A program made the position numbers and the translations under genes. The notes under the pieces were generated by a model, which was not told where the DNA came from, ran no database searches, and saw only the letters and a list, made by a program, of their open reading frames with translations. Positions 20,719-29,346 of a DNA stretch of 64,000 nucleotides are shown here, in pieces (the first letter of the stretch is position 1; each line of letters opens with the position of its first letter). The stretch lies in assembly GCF_009496285.1 (NCBI RefSeq), contig NZ_WIJK01000001.1:87098-151097 (forward strand). The letters are read 5' to 3'. This stretch comes from Streptococcus mitis. Lineage in GTDB: Bacteria; Bacillota; Bacilli; Lactobacillales; Streptococcaceae.

Positions 20719-21360
20719 TTATAGCATGAGAATCATTAAAAATCCGATTAAATTATTTAAAGCATGTAAAGCAATGCTGTATGCCAAACCACCTTTGCTG
20801 ATATATGCCAAGCCCAAGCTCAAACCGAGGGAACCATACACTAGGAATTGTTGAGGAGTGCCAGGGAAATGAACAAGGGCAAAAATGATAGTACTTACAA
20901 GAAGAAAGAGTACTGTCTGCTTGACGTTATCCTGCTGAGGGAAGACATAACGAGCTAACAGACCTCTAAAGGTCAACTCTTCTGTCAGGGGTGCAAAGAC
21001 AACAATCATGAAGAAAGAGAAGAGAGGTTGATTATGAGTCAATTGTTCTGCCGTCTGTTGACTGACAGATGGATCATTTGGTAAGAAATTTTGTACAACA
21101 ATGATAAGGACCCATACCAAGGCAGGCAACCAGATGTATTTGTTAAGGCCCGTTTTTTCTATCGTAACAGTTCCTGTCTTATACCACTTGTATGTTAAGA
21201 AGGTAAAAGCTCCTGCTAATAGAATATAAAGCGGAAGAACACCGACTATAGGTGCACCTGAACCAAGAGCAATCAGAGGTAAAGTCTGAATAAAACCGTA
21301 GATAAACAAAAATGATAAGAAAGCAAGAACAAACCAGCCAATGTTTTTAAGTGTTTTCAT
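20719..21360 (-). CDS. CPBP family intramembrane metalloprotease
   Basis: 213-residue polytopic membrane protein (six or more helices) with the CPBP/Abi motifs: PLTEELTFRGLLARYVFP near residue 120 (Glu-Glu plus Arg) and the downstream His motifs (VHFPGTPQQF, then LHALNNLIG). These residues bind metal in the Rce1-like fold. In streptococci such genes often accompany peptide or bacteriocin immunity functions. Here it sits at the end of an operon headed by an XRE regulator. Substrate unknown. Confidence 0.85.
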   Translation of the reverse strand: MKTLKNIGWFVLAFLSFLFIYGFIQTLPLIALGSGAPIVGVLPLYILLAGAFTFLTYKWYKTGTVTIEKTGLNKYIWLPALVWVLIIVVQNFLPNDPSVSQQTAEQLTHNQPLFSFFMIVVFAPLTEELTFRGLLARYVFPQQDNVKQTVLFLLVSTIIFALVHFPGTPQQFLVYGSLGLSLGLAYISKGGLAYSIALHALNNLIGFLMILML

Positions 21361-21369
21361 AAAAGACTC

Positions 21370-22083
21370 CTATTTAAAATAACGTTTTGTTTTTCTTAAT
21401 TGTGCGATAGTTATATAAAAATGAATGACGACTAAAAGAACTAAGGCAACCACTTGTATTTCTCGTAAAACAACTGATAATACTATCAATAAAAAATAGA
21501 GTGATGGCAGTAAAATCTGATTCAACCTAAACAGAGTTAAATAGGCACTTTCCATCTCTGCCTGCTTTTCTCCCTCATCATAACTGTTAAGATATGCTAA
21601 AATATCTTTTGGAGTGTAATAAACAGACAGTTTATAGTGTCGAACGATAAAAATAGTTCGCAACAAGTAATTGGCAACAATAATGTATAAGCATAATAGA
21701 ATAAGAGCAGGAAGAATTAGCAAGGTATTCTTAAATATCGGAGAAATCAGTATGATCCCACTGATCATCATTGCTATCATCAAAACATTTGAAGAAACCG
21801 AACCATAATCTAAGTAACGATAGGCTCTTACATAGGTCTGATCACTATCTTCTTCCTCTGCCACCCTTTGATAAAGAGTATAAACTGCACGACTTTTGCC
21901 AAGATAATACATGGCTAAGATGAAGGAAATTCCTCCAATAACGAGAGCGAATCCATAAACAGTGTGTAAGACTTGTGACATTTGAATCTGTTCAGCTATA
22001 CCTCTAAGAGTGTAAGCAAAGGCTCCTACAAAAGCACTTAACATACACACTACTACTCTCAACCATTTACGATTATTTTTCAT
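21370..22083 (-). CDS. DUF3169 family membrane protein, second copy
   Basis: 237 residues from MKNNRKWLRVVV; this ATG is better placed behind GAGGTC than one 9 codons earlier. Six or so helices. It aligns with the gene upstream over its whole length (NSYDEGEKQAEMESAYLTLFRLNQ versus NSYDEGERQANLEQSFRILFQLNQ, and both end KRYFK), so the pair is a tandem duplication. DUF3169 genes commonly follow small HTH regulators in firmicutes; function unknown. Confidence 0.8.
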   Translation of the reverse strand: MKNNRKWLRVVVCMLSAFVGAFAYTLRGIAEQIQMSQVLHTVYGFALVIGGISFILAMYYLGKSRAVYTLYQRVAEEEDSDQTYVRAYRYLDYGSVSSNVLMIAMMISGIILISPIFKNTLLILPALILLCLYIIVANYLLRTIFIVRHYKLSVYYTPKDILAYLNSYDEGEKQAEMESAYLTLFRLNQILLPSLYFLLIVLSVVLREIQVVALVLLVVIHFYITIAQLRKTKRYFK

Positions 22084-22138
22084 TTTCTGACCTCTATCTA
22101 AACTAGCCAATAACCTTAAGTAGTTTCAGTGATCTTTC

Positions 22139-22861
22139 CTATTTGAAATAGCGTTTCACCATAGGTATTTGCATCACATTGATATAAATATGGATAACAG
22201 CTACGGCTAAAAGTGCTAATAACTGAATTTCTCCTGTAAGTACAGAAACGATATCAATCAAAATATACAAACCCGGTAAAACATATTGGTTTAATTGAAA
22301 TAAAATCCGAAAGCTCTGCTCCAAATTTGCTTGTCGTTCTCCTTCATCGTAAGAATTGACATAATCTAACACATCCTTTGGAATAGAGAAGAATGACAAA
22401 TCAAACTGACGAACAATCGAAATCGTCTTGAAAAGATATTTTTGAAGTACTGCAGCTAAAATAAGAGCTGGGACAGAAAGTCCTAGAACGATAGAACTTG
22501 TATGGAGTATCATCACTTCATTCATAGAGATGAATAAGGCGAGTATAGTCATAACCGAGACAACGTTAAAGGCAATCGTACCGAACTCAAGATTTCGATA
22601 CATTTGCACATAATAAGTTTCATTCACATCGTCATCTATTTCCATTTGATATAAAGAGTGGAATTTCCTACTCTTTTTTAAAAAATAGATAGTTACAAAA
22701 ATGCTAATGAAAGCTATCAATAAACAAGATGCTGAAATCCATGGAACTAGAGTATTCAAATTAAAACTTGTGCCCAATGCCCAAGCACGACCTGCAAGCA
22801 TACCTGTAAAATAGCCTAAAACACCAATCGCTAAGAAGTATAAGATTCGTTTCTTTTTCAT
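22139..22861 (-). CDS. DUF3169 family membrane protein, first copy
   Basis: 240 residues from MKKKRILYFLAIG; the start at 22861 has GGAGG at the right distance (6 bases), while an ATG two codons earlier overlaps the ribosome site. Multi-helix membrane protein, paralogous to the next gene downstream. Same operon as PspC and XRE genes, 13 bases after the PspC-domain gene. Confidence 0.8.
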   Translation of the reverse strand: MKKKRILYFLAIGVLGYFTGMLAGRAWALGTSFNLNTLVPWISASCLLIAFISIFVTIYFLKKSRKFHSLYQMEIDDDVNETYYVQMYRNLEFGTIAFNVVSVMTILALFISMNEVMILHTSSIVLGLSVPALILAAVLQKYLFKTISIVRQFDLSFFSIPKDVLDYVNSYDEGERQANLEQSFRILFQLNQYVLPGLYILIDIVSVLTGEIQLLALLAVAVIHIYINVMQIPMVKRYFK

Positions 22862-22874
22862 TTTCATCCTCCCT

Positions 22875-23225
22875 CTAAACTAATCCAGCCAACCATTGAC
22901 CAAAGGCTTTACCTGATTCAAAAATAGCTGTCAAACCTTCTGCTCCAAGCGACACCAAAAGCAAACAAACAACAAATAAGAGAATAGCTTGATTTCTTGC
23001 TTTTTTCGCTCTATCTCCCAAGGGCTCATTGCCAAGCCAACCTGCTAGATAAGCATAGGCTGTAACTGTTAAAATACCAATCTCCGTCGAAGAGAGAAAC
23101 AAGAAGAGCGTCACCAAACGAACGATGTTGGTTTGGATGTTAAAATAATTTCCTAAACCTGCACAAACACCTGCAAGTGCTTTGTCTTCAGTATCGACTT
23201 GAAAACCTGCTAAAAATTCTTTCAT
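22875..23225 (-). CDS. PspC domain membrane protein
   Basis: 116 residues from MKEFLAGFQVDTEDKALAGVCAGLGNYFNI, the usual PspC opening, with a helix pair in the PspC domain and a third helix near 83-103. AAAAGGAG precedes this ATG; it overlaps the previous stop by 4 bases (ATGA), so translation is coupled. PspC proteins are associated with membrane-stress signalling in other bacteria. The role here is inferred only. Confidence 0.8.
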   Translation of the reverse strand: MKEFLAGFQVDTEDKALAGVCAGLGNYFNIQTNIVRLVTLFLFLSSTEIGILTVTAYAYLAGWLGNEPLGDRAKKARNQAILLFVVCLLLVSLGAEGLTAIFESGKAFGQWLAGLV

Positions 23226-23428
23226 AACTTTTCTCCTTTTACGAGCTCTTTGAATTTTATCTTTCTCTCTACCCATCTAAAGACTAATAGTAGCACTAAA
23301 TTTATCCAGAAGAGATACTTACTTTCAACGATTGTAAACCAACCAAATAGGCTTCCAATCATAGCCAAAAGATTCACGATAAACACAACGATACAGAGAT
23401 AATAAATCACTTTATACTTGTTCATCAC
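23222..23428 (-). CDS. Small two-helix membrane protein
   Basis: 68 residues, MNKYKVIYYLCIVVFIVNLLAMIG..., with helices at about 6-28 and 36-52 and a basic C-terminus (RWVERKIKFKELVKGEKL). Its start overlaps the stop of the XRE gene (TGATG) and its stop overlaps the PspC start (ATGA), so it is tightly embedded in the operon. No recognised family. Confidence 0.7.
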   Translation of the reverse strand: MMNKYKVIYYLCIVVFIVNLLAMIGSLFGWFTIVESKYLFWINLVLLLVFRWVERKIKFKELVKGEKL

Positions 23429-23631
23429 TCATCCTCCTCTAAGCGAAAAACTGACTCGACTGGCTCATTGAAGATCTGAGCAATCTTCAGAGCAATGACG
23501 ATGGAGGGCGTGTACTCATCCCGCTCTAGCAAACTGATGGTTTGCCTGGACACGCCAGCTAGTTTGGCCAGCTCGGTTTGATTCAGGCCATCGCGAGCCC
23601 GAAGCTCTTTTAGACGGTTTTTTAGTTGCAT
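23425..23631 (-). CDS. XRE family transcriptional regulator
   Basis: 68 residues, almost only a helix-turn-helix domain: LKELRARDGLNQTELAKLAGVSRQTISLLE at about 7-36, then PSIVIALKIAQIFNEPVESVF. A typical YozG/Xre-like small repressor. ATG chosen over an upstream GTG. It probably controls its own operon through the inverted repeat at 24017-24036. Confidence 0.85.
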   Translation of the reverse strand: MQLKNRLKELRARDGLNQTELAKLAGVSRQTISLLERDEYTPSIVIALKIAQIFNEPVESVFRLEEDE

Positions 23632-23640
23632 GTTACACAC

Positions 23641-23955
23641 CTACTCTCCATCAAATTCAACGGCTTGGATATCCTCAATACGTTGCAACTTGAATTTTTC
23701 TTTCCCATTTTTATCAACATGACGTAGTTTGACCCATTCCTCATCAACATCCACAACTTCCCATAAATTTGTTCCAAACACTTGTCCAACGATTGTTGGT
23801 TTTTTCCCAATTAATTCTTGCAATAATCTTGACATATCTATATTTCCTTTCTCTTTTCTTTCGATTACCTTTAACCTTTTCTCTAACCGCTTGATTTTTT
23901 TAGATTGACTACTATAAATCAAGACGAGAAAAGGAAAAAAAATCCATACCCACAT
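23641..23955 (-). CDS. Membrane-anchored protein of unknown function, first gene of XRE operon
   Basis: 104 residues from MWVWIFFPFLVLIYSSQSKKIKRLEKRLKVIERKE: one N-terminal helix, a basic coiled-coil-like stretch (residues 18-35) and a small soluble domain (IGKKPTIVGQVFGTNLWEVVDVDEEWVKLRHVDKNGKEKFKLQRIEDIQAVEF) that reads like a short beta barrel. The ATG follows AGGAGGGGG; longer in-frame extensions upstream cross the promoter and are rejected. Found 9 bases before the XRE gene. Function unknown. Confidence 0.7.
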   Translation of the reverse strand: MWVWIFFPFLVLIYSSQSKKIKRLEKRLKVIERKEKGNIDMSRLLQELIGKKPTIVGQVFGTNLWEVVDVDEEWVKLRHVDKNGKEKFKLQRIEDIQAVEFDGE

Positions 23956-23994
23956 GTGGCCCCCTCCTAGTTCTTTATTTCTTAACTTGATTTC

Positions 23995-24023
23995 ATTGTA
24001 ACATATCTTTTTATTTTTGACAA
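23995..24023 (-). promoter_or_regulatory. Promoter of the XRE/PspC/DUF3169 operon
   Basis: TTGTCA (24018-24023) and TACAAT (23995-24000) on the minus strand, spacing 17. Confidence 0.75.
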
Positions 24024-24036
24024 TTATCTTTGTCAA
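24017..24036. promoter_or_regulatory. Candidate operator: TTGACAA-N6-TTGTCAA
   Basis: A perfect 7-bp inverted repeat with a 6-base spacer overlapping the -35 of the promoter above. The position suits autorepression by the XRE protein encoded in the operon. Confidence 0.6.
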
Positions 24037-24067
24037 AAAGTTTAAGATTTTTGTCATTTTGCAAAAG

Positions 24068-24094
24068 AAAAAGGTCAGGAATAAAATCCTGACC
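24068..24094 (-). terminator. Terminator of hisS
   Basis: On the minus strand GGTCAGGA pairs with TCCTGACC around 6 bases; T5 follows. Confidence 0.85.
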
Positions 24095-24107
24095 AGTTTA
24101 TCTATCA

Positions 24108-25388
24108 TTAAAACCCTAGTTTTTCAAAGATTTCTGAGAAGTTTTGGCTGATTGTCTCAAGCGACACTTGCACTTCTTCTCGGGTTTGATTGTTCTTGAC
24201 CGTTACTTGTCCGCTTTCGACTTCGCTCTCACCTAGAGTGATGAGGGTCTTAGCCGCAAAGACATCGGCTGACTTGAACTGAGCTTTGAGTTTACGATTG
24301 AGGTAATCACGCTCTGCTTTGAAACCTTGTTGGCGAAGGGCTTGTACCAATTCCAAAGCCTTGACATTTGCCCCTTGACCCAAGACTGCGATATAGACAT
24401 CTAGGGCGTTTTCGATAGGGAGGGCCACACCTTGCTTTTCAAGGATGAGAAGCAGGCGCTCTACACCAAGTCCAAAACCAAATCCAGCAGTTTCAGGGCC
24501 ACCAAAGTAAGCAACCAAACCATCGTAACGACCACCCGCACAGACTGTCAGGTCATTGCCCTCAATCTCAGTGATAAACTCGAAAATAGTGTGGTTGTAG
24601 TAGTCTAGACCACGCACCATATTGGTATCGATGATGTAGTCTACACCCAGATTCTCCAACATCTGACGCACAGCATCAAAATGAGCTTGGCTTTCTTCAT
24701 CAAGGAAATCCAAAATAGAAGGCGCATTCTCTACTGCTACCTTATCTTCTTTTTCCTTAGAGTCCAAGACACGGAGAGGATTTTCCTCCAAGCGACGTTG
24801 GCTATCCTTAGACAAGGTTTCCTTGAGCGGTGTTAAGTAGTCAATCAAGGCCTGACGGTAAGCCGCACGGCTCTCAGGATTTCCAAGAGTGTTGAGGTGC
24901 AATTTAACACCTTGTATGCCAATTTCTTTCAAGAAGTGGGCTGCCATAGCGATAGTTTCCACATCGGTAGCTGGATTGCTAGAGCCAAAGCACTCCACAC
25001 CAATCTGGTGGAATTGGCGCAAACGACCTGCTTGTGGACGCTCATAGCGGAACATTGGCCCCATGTAGTAGAACTTACTTGGTTTTTGAACTTCTGGTGC
25101 GAAGAGTTTGTTTTCCACATAAGAACGAACGACTGGAGCAGTTCCTTCTGGACGGAGGGTAATATGACGGTCTCCCTTGTCGTAAAAGTCATACATTTCC
25201 TTGGTTACGATATCAGTTGTGTCTCCAACAGAACGACTGATGACTTCGTAGTGCTCAAAAATAGGAGTACGCACTTCTGCGTAGTTGTAGCGTTTGAAGA
25301 TTTCACGCGCAAAGCCTTCAACGTACTGCCATTTGGCAGACTCAGCAGGTAAAATATCCTGCGTTCCTTTTGGTTTTTGTAATTTCAT
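24108..25388 (-). CDS. hisS: Histidyl-tRNA synthetase
   Basis: Class II synthetase for tRNA-His, 426 residues. Start [14 protein letters not shown]. Motif 2 region [19 protein letters not shown] and [19 protein letters not shown]; histidine-binding [13 protein letters not shown] near residue 282; motif 3 [16 protein letters not shown]-terminal anticodon-binding domain. Its own promoter (extended -10) and terminator flank it. Confidence 0.97.
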   Translation of the reverse strand: MKLQKPKGTQDILPAESAKWQYVEGFAREIFKRYNYAEVRTPIFEHYEVISRSVGDTTDIVTKEMYDFYDKGDRHITLRPEGTAPVVRSYVENKLFAPEVQKPSKFYYMGPMFRYERPQAGRLRQFHQIGVECFGSSNPATDVETIAMAAHFLKEIGIQGVKLHLNTLGNPESRAAYRQALIDYLTPLKETLSKDSQRRLEENPLRVLDSKEKEDKVAVENAPSILDFLDEESQAHFDAVRQMLENLGVDYIIDTNMVRGLDYYNHTIFEFITEIEGNDLTVCAGGRYDGLVAYFGGPETAGFGFGLGVERLLLILEKQGVALPIENALDVYIAVLGQGANVKALELVQALRQQGFKAERDYLNRKLKAQFKSADVFAAKTLITLGESEVESGQVTVKNNQTREEVQVSLETISQNFSEIFEKLGF

Positions 25389-25418
25389 AGGGAATCCTCT
25401 TTATAACTTAATAGTCCT

Positions 25419-25429
25419 ATTTTACCATA
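25419..25429 (-). promoter_or_regulatory. Extended -10 promoter of hisS
   Basis: TATGGTAAAAT on the minus strand, identical to the aspS element; no -35 match. Confidence 0.5.
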
Positions 25430-25468
25430 AATGAGGGGATTGGGACAGTGTGAAAAGAAGACTAACAC

Positions 25469-26716
25469 CTAAATTTCATGTTTGAGATTAAGACTAGCTA
25501 GGAGAATCGCAAGCAAGGAAAGCCCAACAAACAGAGCCCATGTTAACTGTATATCCCATACTGCCACCAGTGAAAAACAGGCTGTCCCCACTGGTATAGA
25601 TAGAGTAAACAACAAACCTAAAAAATTACTGGTACGAGAGAGAACCTCTGGAGCAAGATTTTTCATGAGCAGAGCACTAATCTTTGGAGAAATTTTCCCA
25701 GAAACATACATGGTAAAAAAGACGAAAAGCATCCCGAGCAAGACTTGGTTTAACAAATTAGATAGACCAACTAGACTGGCTCCTAATGTAACCCACATCA
25801 TCAATCTAGGTAGAGATTGCTTCCCAAAATAATCATTGCCAGTAAGGCTACTGATGATAACTGCTAATAAGGTAATCAATTGTAAGATAAACAAGGCATC
25901 CTTGTAGGAAAAATTCAGTAAGGAATGATTTAAAAGGAAGATGTTATAGATACCACCTAAGGCACCACCCAAAGCATTGATAATCAAGATAGCAAAGAGC
26001 ATAAAACCAAAGTTTTTCTGTCCACTTTTAAGAAAAACGAGGCGTAAGTTTCGGTAAATCGTTAAAAATTGATCTTTGATAGAAAGTTTCTCATTTTTCA
26101 GTGATTTACTATCAACAAGTGGAGTTGATAAGCCTAATTCAGCCCTTCCTAAAAAGAGAACGAGAGCTGACACTAGGAAAAATATGGCATTGATTCCCGC
26201 TACGAGCGAAAAGTTCTGTGTTGACACCCCTAATAGCCAAACTCCAAAAGCTTGGCCGCCAATCGCAGAGATGTAGGTAATAAACTGCGAAAAGGAATAG
26301 GCCTCCATCAGATCTGACTCTGCTACCTTTTCTTTAACGAGAGGCATTCGCAAGCCACCAGCAAAATCACTGGCTACATCACTAAGGACATTGATGAGGC
26401 AAAGGGTCGAAAAGGCAAAGAAACTAGCTTGCTGAACAACTAGGGCTGCTAGAAAAAATAAAACCGCCTGAAATAAACCGACATAGGTCATCCATTTGAC
26501 CTTGTCCTTGGTATAATCTGCACGAATTCCTACAAAAACTGTAAAAAGAGTTGGAAGCATCATCACAACATTCGCCATAGCAACGGCAACAGAAGCCTCT
26601 GGCAAAGTCGAGGCATAGACCACGAATACTAAATTAAAAATGGAAGCACCAAAAGCATTGAAAAAGCGTGATAAGCTCAAAACTCTGTATGCTTGATTTC
26701 TTAGTAATAGTTTCAT
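25469..26716 (-). CDS. MFS permease (efflux-type)
   Basis: 415 residues from MKLLLRNQAYRVLSLSRFFNAFGASIFNLVFV, with about 12 hydrophobic helices and a central cytoplasmic loop (LVDSKSLKNEKLSIKDQF). The opening LSRFFNAFG and the motif-A region RADYTKDKVKW fit the drug-efflux-like branch of the major facilitator superfamily. Start chosen for AAAGGAATC; an upstream in-frame start lacks a ribosome site. Substrate cannot be read from sequence. About 170 bases on its 5' side separate it from the Rgg-type gene and hold nothing clear. Confidence 0.8.
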   Translation of the reverse strand: MKLLLRNQAYRVLSLSRFFNAFGASIFNLVFVVYASTLPEASVAVAMANVVMMLPTLFTVFVGIRADYTKDKVKWMTYVGLFQAVLFFLAALVVQQASFFAFSTLCLINVLSDVASDFAGGLRMPLVKEKVAESDLMEAYSFSQFITYISAIGGQAFGVWLLGVSTQNFSLVAGINAIFFLVSALVLFLGRAELGLSTPLVDSKSLKNEKLSIKDQFLTIYRNLRLVFLKSGQKNFGFMLFAILIINALGGALGGIYNIFLLNHSLLNFSYKDALFILQLITLLAVIISSLTGNDYFGKQSLPRLMMWVTLGASLVGLSNLLNQVLLGMLFVFFTMYVSGKISPKISALLMKNLAPEVLSRTSNFLGLLFTLSIPVGTACFSLVAVWDIQLTWALFVGLSLLAILLASLNLKHEI

Positions 26717-26904
26717 ATAGATTCCTTTCTTTCTCACATTCTACTTTTATGGTAGTTCTAGTATAGCATCAAGAATCCCTCGAGAATACTTTTTTGAATA
26801 TATGCAACAAACTAAACGAATAACGAAAACGCTAGAATTTTCTACTACTAATAAGTATCTTCACAGTCCTATCGTTTCAAGTTATTTTATCTAGTTGCAG
26901 ATAT

Positions 26905-27756
26905 TCAACACTCCATGGCACTTCTATAATAGTCAGCAGATCTGCTACAACCAATCATCTCAAAAATACGAATAGCATCCTCCATCTTTCTCTGCCCTTC
27001 CTCTACTCTTCCTTGCTTACTATCAAGCAAACCTTCTGCCCATAGGTAGACTATTCGAAAATAGGTTTCATTTTCTTCAAAGAAGTTCTTTTCAATTTGT
27101 TTTTTAAAATAGAGGGCATTGGTAAAATCATCAACTTCAATACAGGCCATAAAAGCATTGAGGAGCAAGGTATGCATCATATTTCGATTTTTCCCAACTC
27201 CTTGCAAGAAATCTGACTTCCGCAACATTTCTCGAGAGTACTTTGTAAAAAGCTGGACTGATAAAAGCGGAGAGCAGGAAGAAAAGAACAACAGTTCATA
27301 GTGTCCCCAAATTTCGACAGAAAATAGATAATCATGTAGGACTCTTTCTTCCTCAGCGGTCAATGTAACCATCTCATCAATGGCTTTCATATAGGATTTT
27401 ATTAAAATAGCATTGAGAATGTGTTGCTGTCTATCTTTTGAAAAAGGAAGTTGTTGATACTCTCTCTGGTAGAGAGTGCGCAAGGATGTCAAATCTTGAG
27501 GGTCAATAGCCTCAACTATTCTGTTTCTAAATTCAGAATAGGCATCCTGATGAAAACCTCTCGCCAAAAATAACAATTCTTCCATACTCGCATGAATATT
27601 CTCCAAAGCTGCGATTAACTTTGGAGCAGATATTTCACTCTGACCATTTTCAAAACGCGACAATAAGGATGCTGAAAAGCGTCCACCTGTTGCTTTTCTC
27701 AAGGAAATTTTTCTTGATTCTCGTAACTCTTTAAAAACTTTTCCTAAATTCTTCAT
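26905..27756 (-). CDS. Rgg/MutR family transcriptional regulator
   Basis: 283 residues, the standard Rgg length. N-terminal helix-turn-helix (GKVFKELRESRKISLRKAT...SASLLSRFENGQSEIS, about 4-43), then an all-helical repeat domain (about 65-283) of the RRNPP type that usually binds a short peptide. Divergent from the ECF S-component-like gene, so that gene is the likely target. No adjacent SHP-type pheromone ORF was found in the 131-base intergenic space. Confidence 0.85.
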   Translation of the reverse strand: MKNLGKVFKELRESRKISLRKATGGRFSASLLSRFENGQSEISAPKLIAALENIHASMEELLFLARGFHQDAYSEFRNRIVEAIDPQDLTSLRTLYQREYQQLPFSKDRQQHILNAILIKSYMKAIDEMVTLTAEEERVLHDYLFSVEIWGHYELLFFSSCSPLLSVQLFTKYSREMLRKSDFLQGVGKNRNMMHTLLLNAFMACIEVDDFTNALYFKKQIEKNFFEENETYFRIVYLWAEGLLDSKQGRVEEGQRKMEDAIRIFEMIGCSRSADYYRSAMEC

Positions 27757-27828
27757 CCTCTTACCACTCGTCTTTTATTTTTTCCTATTTTACCACATTT
27801 CCTAATAAATACTAGTTCCAAACCAGCA

Positions 27829-27857
27829 TTTACAATCTGCCACAGGCATGATACAAT
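27829..27857 (+). promoter_or_regulatory. Promoter of the ECF S-component-like gene
   Basis: TTTACA (27829-27834) and TACAAT (27852-27857), spacing 17, with a TG just before the -10. Confidence 0.7.
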
Positions 27858-27887
27858 GAATAACATCAGATATACGAAGGAGAATTT

Positions 27888-28457
27888 ATGAAAAAGAATA
27901 TCTTGACGACCCTTGTAGCTGCCCTTGTCTACTTTCTCTGCATCGGAGTGGGGGTTCTACTAGGGAACCTTGTCGACCACACTGGAAATATGTTTTACGC
28001 CCCTGCCTTTTCTGCCCTTGTGGGTGGTAGCGTCTATATGATCCTTTTAGCAAAAGTGCCTCGTTTTGGAGCGATTACTACGATTGGACTTGTAATTGCT
28101 CTCTTTTTCCTCGGAAGCAAGCATGGTGCTGGTGCCTTTCTTCCAGGAATCATATGCGGTCTTGCAGCAGATGGCATTGCTCATCTTGGCCACTACAAAG
28201 ATAAGGTCAAGAACCTTCTTTCCTTCCTAGTTTTTGCTTTTGGTACTACTGGTCCCATCCTACTTATGTGGCTAACTCCTCAAGCCTATATCGCAACCCT
28301 CGTAGCTCGCGGAAAATCTCAGGACTATATTGACCGCATCATGGTCGCGCCTAACCCTGGTACTATCCTTCTCTTTGTAGCAAGCATCCTCATTGGTGCT
28401 TTACTCGGTTCCCTTATTGGACAAGCGCTGAGTAAGAAATTCGCAGATAAAATGTGA
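27888..28457 (+). CDS. MptD/Trep_Strep family putative ECF transporter S component
   Basis: 189 residues, six hydrophobic segments, basic N-terminus (MKKNILTTLVAALVYFLCIGVGVLLG). The pattern matches the Trep_Strep/MptD family: substrate-binding S components that plug into an energising module made of two ATPases and EcfT. No such module is nearby, so it would have to share the housekeeping Ecf complex. ACGAAGGAG precedes the ATG. Control by the divergent Rgg is inferred. Substrate unknown. Confidence 0.7.
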   Translation: MKKNILTTLVAALVYFLCIGVGVLLGNLVDHTGNMFYAPAFSALVGGSVYMILLAKVPRFGAITTIGLVIALFFLGSKHGAGAFLPGIICGLAADGIAHLGHYKDKVKNLLSFLVFAFGTTGPILLMWLTPQAYIATLVARGKSQDYIDRIMVAPNPGTILLFVASILIGALLGSLIGQALSKKFADKM

Positions 28458-28522
28458 TAGAAAAAGAACCACACGGCTCTCAGTAGGTAGACAAACCCTT
28501 TCGGTAATTTTACTACATCTTG

Positions 28523-28568
28523 AAAACTCTTAGAAATGCTGATACATGCTATTTTTAAGAGTTTTTTT
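28523..28568 (+). terminator. Terminator of the S-component-like gene
   Basis: AAAACTCTTA pairs with TAAGAGTTTT; T run follows. Confidence 0.75.
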
Positions 28569-28584
28569 ATTTTCTCTAATAAAA

Positions 28585-28630
28585 GAAAAAGATTGAAGAA
28601 AATTGTCCAAAATTGACTTTTTCTTCAATC
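28585..28630 (-). terminator. Terminator of the metNI operon
   Basis: GATTGAAGAAAA pairs with TTTTCTTCAATC; the minus strand continues TTTTTCTTTT. Confidence 0.75.
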
Positions 28631-28652
28631 TGAGAGCCACTTAACTCTTTTT

Positions 28653-29345
28653 TTATTTATGACTTAATTTCTTGGTCAAGAAGTCTCCCAAGAATTGAAT
28701 TGTAAAGATAATCAGGATAATGATGAGAGTCGCAAGGACTGTCACATCATGATTGAAACGGTTAAATCCATAAGCGATAGCCACGTTACCGATACCACCA
28801 GCTCCAACTGCTCCCGCCATAGCTGTTTCCCCAACAAGGGAAATCAAGGTCACAGTCGTCACACGAATCAAATCTGGAAGACCTTCTGATAGGTAAACAC
28901 CCACGATGTCCCAGAAAGTCGCTCCGCTCGCTTGAGCCGCCTCGATGACACCGCCATCTAGCTCTGCCAATACCACCTGTACCTGACGAGCAAAGAAGGC
29001 AAAGACTGCAAAAGATAGGGGTACAATAGCCGCATTTGGTCCGATACTTGTCCCTACGATTAGATGAGAGAAGGGTGACAAGACAGCCAAGAGAATGATA
29101 AATGGCACCGCACGGAAGATAGAGGTAATCTTGTCTAAAATCCAGAAAACAACTTTATTTTCCAAGACACCACCTGGAGCTGTCAAGACAAGGAAAAGCC
29201 CTGCAACCAGCCCTAGGAAACCTCCGATGATGAAGGAAAGAACCGTCATATAAAGAGTCAAGTAAATTGCTGTTCCCCAGCCAGCCTGACCAGACCAACC
29301 CATCTTATAGACGTTTGGTAAGTATGCTTTAATCAATTCTGCCAT
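28653..29345 (-). CDS. metI: Methionine ABC transporter permease
   Basis: 230-residue permease with five or six helices and the MetI-type EAA loop (ELDGGVIEAAQASGATFWDIVGVYLSEGLPDLIR) near residue 128. It ends the metQ-peptidase-metN-metI group and starts 1 base after metN. It imports L- and probably D-methionine with MetN and MetQ. Confidence 0.93.
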   Translation of the reverse strand: MAELIKAYLPNVYKMGWSGQAGWGTAIYLTLYMTVLSFIIGGFLGLVAGLFLVLTAPGGVLENKVVFWILDKITSIFRAVPFIILLAVLSPFSHLIVGTSIGPNAAIVPLSFAVFAFFARQVQVVLAELDGGVIEAAQASGATFWDIVGVYLSEGLPDLIRVTTVTLISLVGETAMAGAVGAGGIGNVAIAYGFNRFNHDVTVLATLIIILIIFTIQFLGDFLTKKLSHK

Positions 29346-29346
29346 C

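Larger units (their letters stand above)
28461..28652. repeat. 192-bp region bounded by 23-base interrupted inverted repeats
   Basis: Left end AAAAAGA-N7-GGCTCTCAG (28461-28483); right end its inverse CTGAGAGCC-N7-TCTTTTT (28630-28652). The spacer length is conserved but not its sequence. Inside lie two hairpin terminators. It sits exactly between two convergent genes. It could be a miniature element or a nested terminator structure; no target-site duplication is visible. Confidence 0.4.

Noticed and set aside
27855..27890. Eleven-codon ORF (MNNIRYTKENL) overlapping the start of the S-component gene, as a possible pheromone or leader peptide
   Set aside because: Its ATG overlaps the -10 element and would lie before the transcription start; composition is not SHP-like.
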